NCBI GenBank assembly: GCA_017394865.1
Contig: JAFPWT010000013.1
Coordinates: forward strand, 1 to 64,000
Direction of reading: 5' to 3'
Length of the DNA: 64,000 bases
DNA from: Bacteroidales bacterium
Lineage (GTDB): Bacteria > Bacteroidota > Bacteroidia > Bacteroidales > F082
Positions 39,589 to 49,621 of this stretch are shown piece by piece. Position 1 is the stretch's first letter, and every line of letters starts with the position of its first letter. The notes beneath the pieces are model-generated. The model was given only the letters and a program-made list of their open reading frames with translations, did no database searches and was not told the DNA's origin. Both the position numbers and the translations under genes were made by a program.

Positions 39589-40710
39589 ATGATTTTAATA
39601 GAACAAGTCCAAACTAAAAAACAGCAGAGGGATTTCCTGAGATTTCCTCTGAAACTCTATAAGGGGAATCCTTACTTTTCTCCTCCATTGTATATGGATG
39701 AGAAAAAGATTTTCCATAAGAACTTCGTTTATAACGACTGCTGCGACGCTATCTACTTCAACGCTTATAAAGACGGTGTGATGGCAGGACGTATCTCGGG
39801 TATTATCCAGCGTGCGGCCAACGAGAAAAACAACAAGAAGCAGGTGCGTTTCACTCGTTTCGATGTTATCGATGACGAGGAGGTGGCCAAAAAGTTGTTC
39901 GAGGCTGTGGAACACTGGGCTGTCGAGAAAGGCATGGACGAGGTGATAGGGCCTTTGAGCTTCTCCGATCTTGAAAGGGAAGGCTTGCTGATTGGTGGTT
40001 TCGACCAGGCGGCCACTTTCGAGGAAAACTATAACCACCCCTATTACCAGACCTTCATAGAGAATATGGGGTATAAGAAGGAGGTGGACTGGACGGGGAG
40101 TCATTTAAGAGTGCCTAAAGACTATGACGGTGAAGTGGACCAGCTGGCTGCCTATGTGATGAAACGTTACCATCTGCATCTGGGCACGGCGCGCAATACC
40201 AACGAATTCCTCAAGAAATACGCTGACGATATCTTCGAGCTCATCGACAAGTCGTATGATCTGCTTTACGGTACTGTGCCTTTTACCGAGGGGATGAAGA
40301 AGATGATGATCGACAACTTTAAGTTGGTGGTTGACATGAAGAACGTGGCGGTGGTTCTTGATGAAAACAACAAGATGGTTTGCTTTGGACTGGCATTCCC
40401 TGCCATTGCCGATGCTGTACGTCCTTCAGGCGGACGCCTCACTCCGATGACGTTGATCCGTCTGCTGAAAGCCCTGAAGAAGCCCTCGGTGATCGACCTC
40501 TGTCTCATTGGCGTTGATCCCGAATGGCTTAACCGTGGCGTGAGCATCATCGTCTCCTCAGGCTTGATGAAAATGCTCCAACGTCCCGAAGTACTTTATG
40601 CGGACACCAACCTCAACCTTGAGGAAAACTATGCGATCCAGAACCAGTGGAAACGCTTCGATGAGAAAAAGGTTAAATTGTATAGATGTTACGGTAAAAA
40701 GATAAAATGA
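39589..40710 (+). CDS. GNAT-fold protein (YghO-like)
   Basis: A 373-residue cytosolic protein. The N-terminal part (LKLYKGNPYFSPPLYMDEKK) and EVIGPLSFSDLEREGLLIGGF match large GNAT-like proteins of the YghO type found in many Bacteroidetes; the C-terminal half has a further acetyltransferase-like fold (about 190-370). The substrate is unknown. Position between fakB and the ACP gene (overlap of 4 nt with the latter) suggests use of acyl-ACP or acyl-CoA in lipid metabolism. Confidence 0.75.
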   Translation: MILIEQVQTKKQQRDFLRFPLKLYKGNPYFSPPLYMDEKKIFHKNFVYNDCCDAIYFNAYKDGVMAGRISGIIQRAANEKNNKKQVRFTRFDVIDDEEVAKKLFEAVEHWAVEKGMDEVIGPLSFSDLEREGLLIGGFDQAATFEENYNHPYYQTFIENMGYKKEVDWTGSHLRVPKDYDGEVDQLAAYVMKRYHLHLGTARNTNEFLKKYADDIFELIDKSYDLLYGTVPFTEGMKKMMIDNFKLVVDMKNVAVVLDENNKMVCFGLAFPAIADAVRPSGGRLTPMTLIRLLKALKKPSVIDLCLIGVDPEWLNRGVSIIVSSGLMKMLQRPEVLYADTNLNLEENYAIQNQWKRFDEKKVKLYRCYGKKIK

Positions 40711-40937
40711 TGTTTGAACAAGTAAAAGAAATATTAGCCCGTCAATTGCGGGTTTCGCCTGATAAAGTTACTATGGACGCCCAAATCAAACGCGATCTGG
40801 GTGCTGACTCTGTCGACATTCTCCAATTGCTCATGCGTCTTGAAGACGATTACGGCATTGTCATTCCCGATCAGGAGCTTGCCAAATTCGAGACCGTCGG
40901 CGATGTGGTCAATTTCCTTGACGGCTTGAAGGCTTAA
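40707..40937 (+). CDS. Acyl carrier protein
   Basis: A 76-residue acidic four-helix protein with the phosphopantetheine attachment site LGADSVDILQL (Ser35). Starts inside the stop of the preceding gene (ATGATG), showing coupling. A second, housekeeping ACP next to fabF is likely elsewhere, so this may be a specialised carrier for the local pathway. Its stop shares a TTAA with the stop of convergent plsX. Confidence 0.93.
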   Translation: MMFEQVKEILARQLRVSPDKVTMDAQIKRDLGADSVDILQLLMRLEDDYGIVIPDQELAKFETVGDVVNFLDGLKA

Positions 40938-41953
40938 TACTCGTAGTGGTCGTATCTCATGATGATCTCTTCCATCTTGGAGGAGAGTGAATTTACTTCC
41001 ATCTTGTAAGCCTGTTCGATGCATTTCTCCACGGCGACAGCTTTGCTGGAGCCGTGGCCTTTGACTACCGTCTTCGAAGTGCCTAGGAGGACGCTGCCGC
41101 CATAGTTCTGGTAGTTCATGAATTCCTTTTCCTCCTTGAACATCCGTTTCATCAGCAAGGCTCCCAGTTTGTAGATGCCGCGTGAATAGATGTCTTTCTT
41201 GAGTTTCTTCAGCAGTTCGATGGCGGTTCCTTCAGTCGTTTTCACGAGTACGTTGCCCGAGAAGCCATCGCACACGACAACATCGTAGTTACCCGAGAGC
41301 AGATCGCGGCTTTCCATGTTGCCCACGAAATTCACTTCTGGGGTCTCCGTCAACAGTTGATAGGCCTTTTGACGGATCTCATCGCCTTTCTCTGCTTCTT
41401 TACCCACATTAAGCAATGCCACTCGGGGTTTGATGATGCCGTACACCTGTTCCATATAGAGGCAGGCCATGATGGCGAATTGGCGGAGATGGTCGGGGGT
41501 GACCTCCACGTTGGCGCCGCTGTCGCAGATGCCCACGATACCGCCGTTCATGGTGGGTAGGATGGGGCAGAAGGCGGGACGGATCACGCCTTTCACACGA
41601 CCGATGCGGGTGAGTGCTGCGGCTACTAAAGCGCCTGTGGACCCTGTGCTGACCAAAGCGTTGATATCGTCGCGGTCGCGCAGCATCCGCACCGCCTTGA
41701 TCATAGAGCTTTCTTTTTTCAGGCGGATCACGTCGATGGGGCGTTCATCGCAGCCGACGACCTCTGGAGCATGTACGATCTCCACCCTTTCGGCATCGTA
41801 GGCTTTGCCAGAAAGATAGTTGTGGATGGTGGGCTCGTCGCCAGTGAGGATCAGATAAAGGTCAGGATTCTTGGCAAGTGCTGTCAGAGCACCGTCAATA
41901 TTGGCTTGGGGACTATGGTCCCCGCCGAAACAATCAATAATTATTTTAATCAT
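40934..41953 (-). CDS. plsX: Phosphate acyltransferase
   Basis: A 339-residue enzyme that turns acyl-ACP into acyl phosphate for phospholipid synthesis. The start MIKIIIDCFGGDHSP (41953) is the normal PlsX N-terminus (MDAMGGDxAP type, with Cys-Phe here); ALVSTGSTGALVAAAL and the late CDGFSGNVLVKTTEGTA are intact. It is convergent with the ACP gene and lies 1 nt behind the cyclic glucan synthase gene on the same strand. In most Bacteroidetes plsX follows rpmF; that is not so here. Confidence 0.93.
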   Translation of the reverse strand: MIKIIIDCFGGDHSPQANIDGALTALAKNPDLYLILTGDEPTIHNYLSGKAYDAERVEIVHAPEVVGCDERPIDVIRLKKESSMIKAVRMLRDRDDINALVSTGSTGALVAAALTRIGRVKGVIRPAFCPILPTMNGGIVGICDSGANVEVTPDHLRQFAIMACLYMEQVYGIIKPRVALLNVGKEAEKGDEIRQKAYQLLTETPEVNFVGNMESRDLLSGNYDVVVCDGFSGNVLVKTTEGTAIELLKKLKKDIYSRGIYKLGALLMKRMFKEEKEFMNYQNYGGSVLLGTSKTVVKGHGSSKAVAVEKCIEQAYKMEVNSLSSKMEEIIMRYDHYEY

Positions 41954-41954
41954 A

Positions 41955-44900
41955 TTACGCAATGATATCGTGTTCCTGTCCGTCGTCGACCAACTTGATG
42001 ACCGTTGGCGCGATATGGGCACTTGGCGTCTGATACTTTATATTATAGGTGCTGTTTCCGAAGCGGTAGCGGATGGTGAAGCCGTCCCATTCGGAGGGCA
42101 CGTGAGGATCGAGGGTGAGGGTATCGCCTTCCTTGTGGAAGCCCAAGATATTCTCGATACCGGTCTTGTAAGCCCATGAAGCCGATCCGGTGTACCAAGT
42201 CCAGCCGCCGCGACCAGGATGCTGAGTGTTGCTGTAAATATCGGCTGCGATGCAGTATGGCTCGACCTTATACTTCAGCACGTCGGCAAGGGTCTGGGTA
42301 CGGTGGATCGGGTTGATCAACGAGTAGAGGAAGTACGCCATGTCGGTGCGTCCTTCTTTGAGTTGTGCCATGATGTACCACATGGCGCCATGGGTGTACT
42401 GACCGCCGTTCTCGCGAACGCCCTCGGGATATTGCATGATGTAGCCCGGATTGTCGGGTGACTTCTTGAAGGCGGGGGTGAGCAGCTGGATGATCTCGTG
42501 TTCGCGGTTGACGAGGCGGCTGTCGGTCTCACGGAAGATGGACTTCTTCTGGTCGGGTGTCGCCACGTCGGTGAGGATACTCCAAGCCTGTGAGATGAGG
42601 TCGATCTGGCATTCGGTATTGTTGACCGAGCCCATGGGGTGCCCGTTGTCGAAGAAGGCGCGGAGGAACCAGTAGCCGTCCCAGGCGTTGCTTTGCAGTG
42701 CATTCACCAGCTTCTCCTTAAACTGTGAAAGCTCTTCACAGTAGTTGAGGTCGGCGTCGGACATCTTTTGGGTGAGTTCTTCCATCTTAGGCAGCAGGTC
42801 GCACAGGAAGAAGGCCACCCACACGCTCTCGCCTTTGCCTCCGGCGCCGACGCGGCTCATGCCGTCGTTCCAGTCACCGCAGCCCATCAACGGCAGTCCA
42901 TGTGCGCCGATTCGGCTCATGGAACGGTTGATGGCTCTCTTCAGGTGTTCGTACAGGCTGGCCTTGGTCTCTGAGGCGGTGTAGCTGATGCCTCGCTCGG
43001 TCTGGCCAGCGGCCAGCGTCTCGCCTTGGCAGAAGGCCACTTCTTCGTTGAGGATTCCAAGATCGCCGGTGACTTTGATATATTGATAGGTGACGTAGAC
43101 GAGCCATAGGTAATCGTCGCTGAAGGTGGTGCGGGCGCCGAAGTGCATGCTCTCGTGCCACCAGTGCAACACATCACCTTCGGCGAACTGGTGCGCTGCG
43201 TGGTCGAGGATCTGACGACGGGCGTAGGCCGGGTCGCTATAAAGACAGCTCATCACATCCTGCAGCTGGTCGCGGAAGCCAGTGGCGCCGCCAACCTGAT
43301 AGAAGCCGGCGCGGGCAAAGAGTCTGGAGGCATACACCTGATAGAGATACCAACGGTTGAGCATGTAGTTGAGCGACTTGTCGGGGGTCTCCACCTCAAG
43401 GTAGCCAAGTTTCTCATCCCAGTAATGGATGACAGCGTCGAACTCCTTGTTGATGGCCGGGATGTCATAGCTGACGGGCGCTTGGGCCTCGCTGTCGACA
43501 ACGGCGATGATGAATGCCAATTCGCGCATGCCTTTAGCGGGGATATTGATACTCATGCCAAGACGTTTGCGGTTGGGGTATTTGAGCGAATAGTCGAAGG
43601 GGACGTTGTCGTCGCCATCGGTGACTGCGGTGAGCCGTACCTTAGTGTCGCGGTAGAGGTCGTGGTAGACGTTACGCACGATGATGCTGTGCGTGGCCTC
43701 GTCCCACTCGGAGTAGAGGTAGCGAGCAGTCTTCTCTTCAGTGGTACCCAAGACGAGCTTGTAGACCATGTCGAGTTGCATCACCATATCATCGTTGGTC
43801 TTGTTTTCCACCTTGATTTGGTAGTATTTTTCCATCTTCTCGCATGCCACAAACACACGGGTCTTGACATTGAACTCGTCGTACTGGGCGTCGAACGAAG
43901 AGAAACCTTGGCCGTGGCGGGCTGTGGCAGGAACAAACTGTTTCTTGTTGATAAGCAACATCTCTGACGCGTTGTCGCGGACGATGTCGTTGCTCCAGCC
44001 GGTGAGTTTGAACTGCTGGGCGTTATAGGCGAAGGTGAATCCTGCCATGGTAGAGCTGATGATGCAGCCGAACTTCGGGTTGGCGATGACGTTGATCCAT
44101 GGCATCGGGGTGTTGGTGTTGGTGACCACATAATCACGTCCGCTGTTGTCGAAGCCACCATATTGGTTGTAGAAGTCGAGCGAGCTCCACACGTGGAAGT
44201 GGGCGCTGGGTTTCAACACGGGGTATTCCACCTTGTCCTGATATTGCTGGTTGGCGGCTTCAAGTTTTTGCAGTTGCTGCTCGATACGGTCGTGGTTGTT
44301 GAAGTCGATTCGGGCCACGGTACGCAGCAGGATGCGCTCATCGTCGCTGAGGTCTCTGCCGTTGAGGATGAACACCTGTCCGACCTGTTCATGCGAAGCC
44401 CAGAGGTGTTCGGTGTTGGCCATGTTGCGGATGAAGTGGGTGAGGCCGTCGTGATCTTCACCTGGGACGTCGTTGATGAAGACAAGGTCGAGCACCATGC
44501 CATGCACCTTATAATACTCGAAGGCGCGGAGCATCTCCTTGGCAAAGCCTGACTTGTTGATGTCGTCGATCTCCATCAGCACGATGGCATGGTCGCCGCT
44601 GATGCTGAAGCGCCACAGGTCGCGTTGCGAGAGCTTGTTCTTGGTCAGCAGCTCTTGGCGTTGATTGCCGAAGGTGGCCGTCTGGAGGATGTATTTCGAG
44701 ATGCTGTTGTAGAGCCGCATCTGTGAGCCTTTGAGGAGCGACATGCCAGTGCGCATGTTGTTGAACACGGAGGCTTTCTTAAAGGCATCTTCGATGTCGA
44801 TGGCGCTTTGGTACTGCTCCAACAGCTGTGAGAGCTGTTCCTTGGCTTTAGCGAAGCCGGTGATGAGGAAGGCGGAGACTGACTTGCCGGCGGGGATGTG

Positions 44901-47900
44901 GATACGACGGCGCATGCTCATGATGGGGTCGAGGGTGGTGCCGACGGTATTGCTCAGCGTACGGTGGTTGTCGATGACATGGGCGTGACGGATGCTGCCG
45001 CCGCGGCCGAGGAAACGCATGCGCGAGGTCTCGTATTCCACCAGATGCTGGGGTTCCGACTGGTCTACGAAGAGACGGTGGACGACGTAGTAATAGCTGT
45101 CCTGAGCGTCTTGGGCAGGCTTGCTGAAGATCAGGGCTTCATGCTCGCCGTCGTATTCACTCAGGATCTTCATGCCGTTAAACACACGGTGGCCAGCATC
45201 GGCATCCCTTGTCGACATGACCACTTCGCCGTAGCTGGTGATCTCTAGATCGACATCGATGTCGCCATTGTTGGTGAAGGTGTAACGGCGGATCTCAGCG
45301 AAGAAGTCTTTCACCACGGTGATCTCAGTCTTGGTCTCGATGTCGCCATCCACACGCAGGTAGCTCACTTTGTCGGAGGCGAAGCTGACGCGGTATTGCG
45401 CCGGCATCACGTCGAGTGGTGAGTAGGTGTTGGTCCACAGCCTGTCGTCGCGGAGGTTACGGATATAGAGATAAGTGCCGTAATGGTCGGCGGTGATCTT
45501 ACGGTAGCGGTTGATGAGGATGTTGCGGTAACGCGAGAATCCTGAACCGCGGTCGTTGAGCAGCACGGTGTATTGTCCGTTGCTGACGACGCCGATCTCA
45601 GGCACTGTGGCGATGCCATCGTAGTCGCGGGCATCGCTTTCGGTTTGCACCTTGGAGTATTGGTAGCGCTTGTATTGTGTGACTTTCAGGTCGATGTAAG
45701 GCTGTACTTGGGCTTTTTCCTTCAGCAGGGTCTCCATCGATTTGAAGACAGGCTCCTGCATGAAGTAACGCTGCAGGCAATGGTTGCCGAGGTAGTTGGC
45801 AAGCGAAGCCAGGATCATGCCTTGGTGGTGGGCATAGTGGGCCAGCACCGGTACACGGTCGTCGGCATCGTAGCTCTCGTAGAAGCCCATGTCGTCGTAC
45901 ATGTTCAGAGTACGGAAACGCTTTAAGTTGTCGTAGACGGCACGGTCGTTGACGCTAATGGACAGCAATGAGCTGTAAGGTGAGATTACAATGCGGTCAG
46001 GCGTGGTGTTTTGGAACTTCAGATAGGGCACTCCAAATGCATGGTACTTGTAATTCTGTGCATCGTCAAGCTCATTATAAGCTGTCTCAGAAATACCCCA
46101 AGGCAACACTTTGTTGACATTGTTGATGAATGCCCGTTGGGCTCTGACAGCGAAACTATAGGTCTCATCCATTAACGTATGCTTATACGTTGGCAAGAAG
46201 ATTAGCGGCATGAAGTACTCGAACAACGTGCCGTACCACGAAGCCACGCCTTTGTAGCCTTTGTACTGGACAAGGGTCTTGTCGAGACAGAACCAGTGTT
46301 TGTAAGGCGCATCGCCTTGTGCGATGGTGAGGAAACTGGTGAGTCGGGCCTCCGATGCGAAGTTGTTGTAGTGATAGGGCAACAGGGCATGGGCACCGTA
46401 GTCGTAGCCGATGCTGAAGACATCCAGCTCGGGATTGTATAGTTTAGAGAAATCGGTATCGGTAATCAGTTGTTGGATCCGATCTCGGAGCGCAGTGTCG
46501 TGAGCCGCCTCAGCGAACGATTTAGCCACATATAGACATGCCACGAAATTGCCGCTGTCGCATGTTGAGATGAAGAAATTCGGCAACGCCTCCAGGGTCT
46601 GAATATGATACCAGTTGAATAAGTGTCCGTTCCATTTTCTCAGTTTTTCGACGGTGCTGATGATGTGCTCCAGTCGCTCCAGGGCTTCTTCTTGGGTGAT
46701 GAACTCCAGCTCTGAAGCAGATATAATAGAGGTGATGGAGTATCCGATGTTGGTCGGCGATGTCTTGTAGTCGGCTTTCTTCTCACGGTTGAGCTGGTAG
46801 TTGTCGGGGATGAGGTAATGTGTCTCTTCGGTGATCTGGCTGTCGAAGAAATGCCAAGTGTCTTTGGCCAGCTGACGGATCTCCTCAGTCTCTTTGGTGT
46901 TGAGGTTTTTCTTGTCTTGTGGGAACTTCTTACCCAGCCAGAACATCAGGAACGGGGCGCCGATCCAGAGGAGGGCAACCACGCCAGCGATGATGAAGGT
47001 GAAGAGGTGAGGTGTGAGCGGCGAGAAGTAATAGGCAAGGATAGTGAGTGCTATTATAACGGCAGCACAGATGTAATTGAACCAGAACTTCCCAATGTAA
47101 TCGCCCAAAGTGCCTTTGGTGCTCTTGGCGGCCTCGTCGCTGGTGATCCAGTTGAGGAGGTTTTTATGGGAGAACCACATGCGGTAACAGGCACGCACCA
47201 AGGCATCGGTATACATCCAAGCTTCTTTCGGGAGCAAGGCGAATTGAACAATGGAGCGGTAGATGATGACTCGGAAGCCGCGCATCAGGGTGGCGTAGTA
47301 GTGATAGCGTTTGCCGAAGTTGGGCACCTTGGTGACCTGTCCGAGGATGAAGAACACGATGGGGCTGGCCACGGCGATGAAAGCGACGAGTACATACCAG
47401 GCGGGAGAGATAACGGACAACGGAGAACTGGAAACGGCAAGTGGGAAGGAGAACCCGAAGAAGATGATGACCATGAGGGCGAGGCTGAGGACCGAACGAC
47501 GGAGGTTGTCGAAGATCTTCCAGCGACCGATGGTGTTGACTTGGTTCTTGACTTTGTCGCCTTTCTCGTTGCGAACGCGTTTGCGGAGCCAGCTGATGAT
47601 CTGCCAGTCACCGCGGGTCCAGCGGTGGTGGCGCTTGGCGTCGTCGATATAGTTCGATGGGTTGTCGTCGAAGAGCTCCAGATCGTTGATCAAGCCACAA
47701 CGGATATGGCATCCCTCGATGAGGTCGTGGCTCAGGATAAGGTTCTCGGGGAAGGTGCCTTTCAGCACTTTTTGGAACACCTTCAAATCGTAGATGCCCT
47801 TACCGCAGAACGAGCCTTCATTAAAGATATCCTGGTATAGTTCGAAAGAGGCTGTAGTATAGACATCGAGGCCGCCCAATCCGGCGAAGAGCTGGGCGTA

Positions 47901-49562
47901 ACGGCTCTTGTTGGTGACTTCCACGTCGACATTGACACGAGGCTGCATGATGCCGTATCCGGCGTTGACGCGTTTGCCGTCGGGCGACAGCTGGGCGCGG
48001 TTCAACGGATGGGCCATGGCGCCGATGAGCTTCTGGGCGGAGTAGAGCACCAGCTCGGTGTCGGTGTCCAGCGTGATGATGAACTGGATGGGTGGCACGG
48101 CGCCTTCGAGCCATTGGCTGATGGTCTCACAACGGAAGCGTTTTTGCCTTTCTTCTTCGGTGGTGTTACCCAGTACCAAATCGTTGAAATGCAAGATGGC
48201 GCCACGTTTGCGCTCGTAGCCCAGCCAGCAGTTCTCGCCATCGCTCCAGGCACGTTTGCGGTAGACAAAGTTGAAGATGGGAGCGCCGTATCTCTCGTTC
48301 AGCTCTTTCACCTTGGCTAGACCGGCTTGTACAACTTCGTCGTCCCAAGGCATATCTTCGTTGGGGCCTGCGGCAGCATCGCCAATCAAAGTGTAGTAGA
48401 GGTTCTGCGGGCGGCGTTCCAGACGCTGGCCCTCGCTGGCACGGTTGATATTCGAAAGGTAATAGATCTCCAATTGTTCCAGCAGCTCGATGGTCTTGGC
48501 CTTGTTTTTCAAGATCGTGGGCATGATGACCATGGTGGCATATTCCTTAGGGATCAGGCCGTCTTTGAATTTGATCTTAAAGGTGTTGACGGGTTTGTGA
48601 ATCTTATAGAGCAATTGGTTGAAGAGGTCGATGACGATTTGGCTCATTGGCACCGCCATCAGCAGGGTGAGGATGATGGTGAGCCATATGGCTGCTTTGG
48701 AGCCCAATCCGAAAGCGAGCCAGGAGAACAGGAAGGCCAGTGCCAGTGAGAAAACGCTGACGATGGCGATATACCAATGGGCGCGGCTGTCCCATTTCTT
48801 TGGTGGGAACAGCTGCCAACCTACATGCTCGCCTTTCTCATCGGCTTTAGCCACCAGTTCTTTCACTAAATCATACTCCTTCATTTTGCGTTTCTTGCAC
48901 AACCGGGTGATCTTGGCACGATAGTCGTCCTTGGTTCGGTCGTACATCTGGTCGTACATGCCGGCTTTCTCATCTTTGAGCATTTGCTCTGAGTAGCTCA
49001 CGCTGTCGATGAGTTCCGACATGGGCAGCTTGGTCATCTTCTTCAGTGAGTTGAAGAGGTTCATCATCATCAGGTTATGACGGGCGGCCTCGTTCAACTT
49101 CTCCATATCGGCCAGAGCCTTGTCGGTGGGAGAGTAGTGGTAGGCGTTGGCTTCTTTCAACTGCTCACAAAGCATAGCAAGATCCTTCAGCAGGATGCAC
49201 TTCATCAAGGGCAACAAAGCGCACACTTCTGGATAAGAAAGATAGTCCTTCTGCCGTTCTTGCTCTTTGATCAGATAGTCGAACAAAAGGTTTCTGTCGA
49301 CTTGATAGTGGCAGTGGATCAGGAAATCGCGCAACAGGTGTTTCAGGTACTTCATGCGCTCGCCTTCGAGTTTTTTGAACTCTTTGCTTTGCAGGTCGAT
49401 CTTCAGCACTTTCTCCTGCTCGCTGATCATATAATAGTTATCGAGAACCCATTCGTTGGTGCTGCCCACCAGGCGCTGCGATTTGGTTTCCTCAACCAGT
49501 AATAAATAGTAGTCGGTAATGGTTTTCAGACTTTCTTTGAAAACCTTATAAGTACTTTTCAT
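41955..49562 (-). CDS. ndvB: NdvB/ChvB-like cyclic beta-1,2-glucan synthase (GT84-GH94)
   Basis: A 2535-residue membrane enzyme, the largest gene in the window. Order: helical N-terminus (1-250); membrane pair about 258-315; GT84 glucosyltransferase about 330-680 with IITLDTDTELVLYS near residue 500 and HHRWTRGDWQI near 650; several membrane helices about 680-920; glycoamylase-like region about 930-1350 (DSGNFVACLYVAKS, YAHHQGMILASLANYL); carbohydrate-binding and GH94 phosphorylase-like region to the end, with MGCGDWNDGMSRVG near 2230. These are the initiation, elongation and cyclisation/length-control modules of NdvB. Length is a little below the rhizobial enzymes. The product should be a periplasmic or secreted beta-1,2-glucan. 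It has its own promoter (49584-49591). Confidence 0.9.
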   Translation of the reverse strand: MKSTYKVFKESLKTITDYYLLLVEETKSQRLVGSTNEWVLDNYYMISEQEKVLKIDLQSKEFKKLEGERMKYLKHLLRDFLIHCHYQVDRNLLFDYLIKEQERQKDYLSYPEVCALLPLMKCILLKDLAMLCEQLKEANAYHYSPTDKALADMEKLNEAARHNLMMMNLFNSLKKMTKLPMSELIDSVSYSEQMLKDEKAGMYDQMYDRTKDDYRAKITRLCKKRKMKEYDLVKELVAKADEKGEHVGWQLFPPKKWDSRAHWYIAIVSVFSLALAFLFSWLAFGLGSKAAIWLTIILTLLMAVPMSQIVIDLFNQLLYKIHKPVNTFKIKFKDGLIPKEYATMVIMPTILKNKAKTIELLEQLEIYYLSNINRASEGQRLERRPQNLYYTLIGDAAAGPNEDMPWDDEVVQAGLAKVKELNERYGAPIFNFVYRKRAWSDGENCWLGYERKRGAILHFNDLVLGNTTEEERQKRFRCETISQWLEGAVPPIQFIITLDTDTELVLYSAQKLIGAMAHPLNRAQLSPDGKRVNAGYGIMQPRVNVDVEVTNKSRYAQLFAGLGGLDVYTTASFELYQDIFNEGSFCGKGIYDLKVFQKVLKGTFPENLILSHDLIEGCHIRCGLINDLELFDDNPSNYIDDAKRHHRWTRGDWQIISWLRKRVRNEKGDKVKNQVNTIGRWKIFDNLRRSVLSLALMVIIFFGFSFPLAVSSSPLSVISPAWYVLVAFIAVASPIVFFILGQVTKVPNFGKRYHYYATLMRGFRVIIYRSIVQFALLPKEAWMYTDALVRACYRMWFSHKNLLNWITSDEAAKSTKGTLGDYIGKFWFNYICAAVIIALTILAYYFSPLTPHLFTFIIAGVVALLWIGAPFLMFWLGKKFPQDKKNLNTKETEEIRQLAKDTWHFFDSQITEETHYLIPDNYQLNREKKADYKTSPTNIGYSITSIISASELEFITQEEALERLEHIISTVEKLRKWNGHLFNWYHIQTLEALPNFFISTCDSGNFVACLYVAKSFAEAAHDTALRDRIQQLITDTDFSKLYNPELDVFSIGYDYGAHALLPYHYNNFASEARLTSFLTIAQGDAPYKHWFCLDKTLVQYKGYKGVASWYGTLFEYFMPLIFLPTYKHTLMDETYSFAVRAQRAFINNVNKVLPWGISETAYNELDDAQNYKYHAFGVPYLKFQNTTPDRIVISPYSSLLSISVNDRAVYDNLKRFRTLNMYDDMGFYESYDADDRVPVLAHYAHHQGMILASLANYLGNHCLQRYFMQEPVFKSMETLLKEKAQVQPYIDLKVTQYKRYQYSKVQTESDARDYDGIATVPEIGVVSNGQYTVLLNDRGSGFSRYRNILINRYRKITADHYGTYLYIRNLRDDRLWTNTYSPLDVMPAQYRVSFASDKVSYLRVDGDIETKTEITVVKDFFAEIRRYTFTNNGDIDVDLEITSYGEVVMSTRDADAGHRVFNGMKILSEYDGEHEALIFSKPAQDAQDSYYYVVHRLFVDQSEPQHLVEYETSRMRFLGRGGSIRHAHVIDNHRTLSNTVGTTLDPIMSMRRRIHIPAGKSVSAFLITGFAKAKEQLSQLLEQYQSAIDIEDAFKKASVFNNMRTGMSLLKGSQMRLYNSISKYILQTATFGNQRQELLTKNKLSQRDLWRFSISGDHAIVLMEIDDINKSGFAKEMLRAFEYYKVHGMVLDLVFINDVPGEDHDGLTHFIRNMANTEHLWASHEQVGQVFILNGRDLSDDERILLRTVARIDFNNHDRIEQQLQKLEAANQQYQDKVEYPVLKPSAHFHVWSSLDFYNQYGGFDNSGRDYVVTNTNTPMPWINVIANPKFGCIISSTMAGFTFAYNAQQFKLTGWSNDIVRDNASEMLLINKKQFVPATARHGQGFSSFDAQYDEFNVKTRVFVACEKMEKYYQIKVENKTNDDMVMQLDMVYKLVLGTTEEKTARYLYSEWDEATHSIIVRNVYHDLYRDTKVRLTAVTDGDDNVPFDYSLKYPNRKRLGMSINIPAKGMRELAFIIAVVDSEAQAPVSYDIPAINKEFDAVIHYWDEKLGYLEVETPDKSLNYMLNRWYLYQVYASRLFARAGFYQVGGATGFRDQLQDVMSCLYSDPAYARRQILDHAAHQFAEGDVLHWWHESMHFGARTTFSDDYLWLVYVTYQYIKVTGDLGILNEEVAFCQGETLAAGQTERGISYTASETKASLYEHLKRAINRSMSRIGAHGLPLMGCGDWNDGMSRVGAGGKGESVWVAFFLCDLLPKMEELTQKMSDADLNYCEELSQFKEKLVNALQSNAWDGYWFLRAFFDNGHPMGSVNNTECQIDLISQAWSILTDVATPDQKKSIFRETDSRLVNREHEIIQLLTPAFKKSPDNPGYIMQYPEGVRENGGQYTHGAMWYIMAQLKEGRTDMAYFLYSLINPIHRTQTLADVLKYKVEPYCIAADIYSNTQHPGRGGWTWYTGSASWAYKTGIENILGFHKEGDTLTLDPHVPSEWDGFTIRYRFGNSTYNIKYQTPSAHIAPTVIKLVDDGQEHDIIA

Positions 49563-49583
49563 GGCCTTTTTTTTCTAATAGGG

Positions 49584-49591
49584 CAAAAATA
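49584..49591 (-). promoter_or_regulatory. -7 promoter box of the glucan synthase gene
   Basis: TATTTTTG on the minus strand 21 nt before the ATG at 49562, in a T-rich stretch. Confidence 0.6.
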
Positions 49592-49621
49592 GGGAGAAAA
49601 AAGCAGAAAAGCAAAATTTTT

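Noticed and set aside
46818-47840. Plus-strand open frame of 340 codons opposite the glucan synthase gene
   Set aside because: Composition (runs of Glu, Gly, Asp, Val, His) is that of an antisense shadow of a GC-rich gene; the minus strand has clear GT84 motifs.
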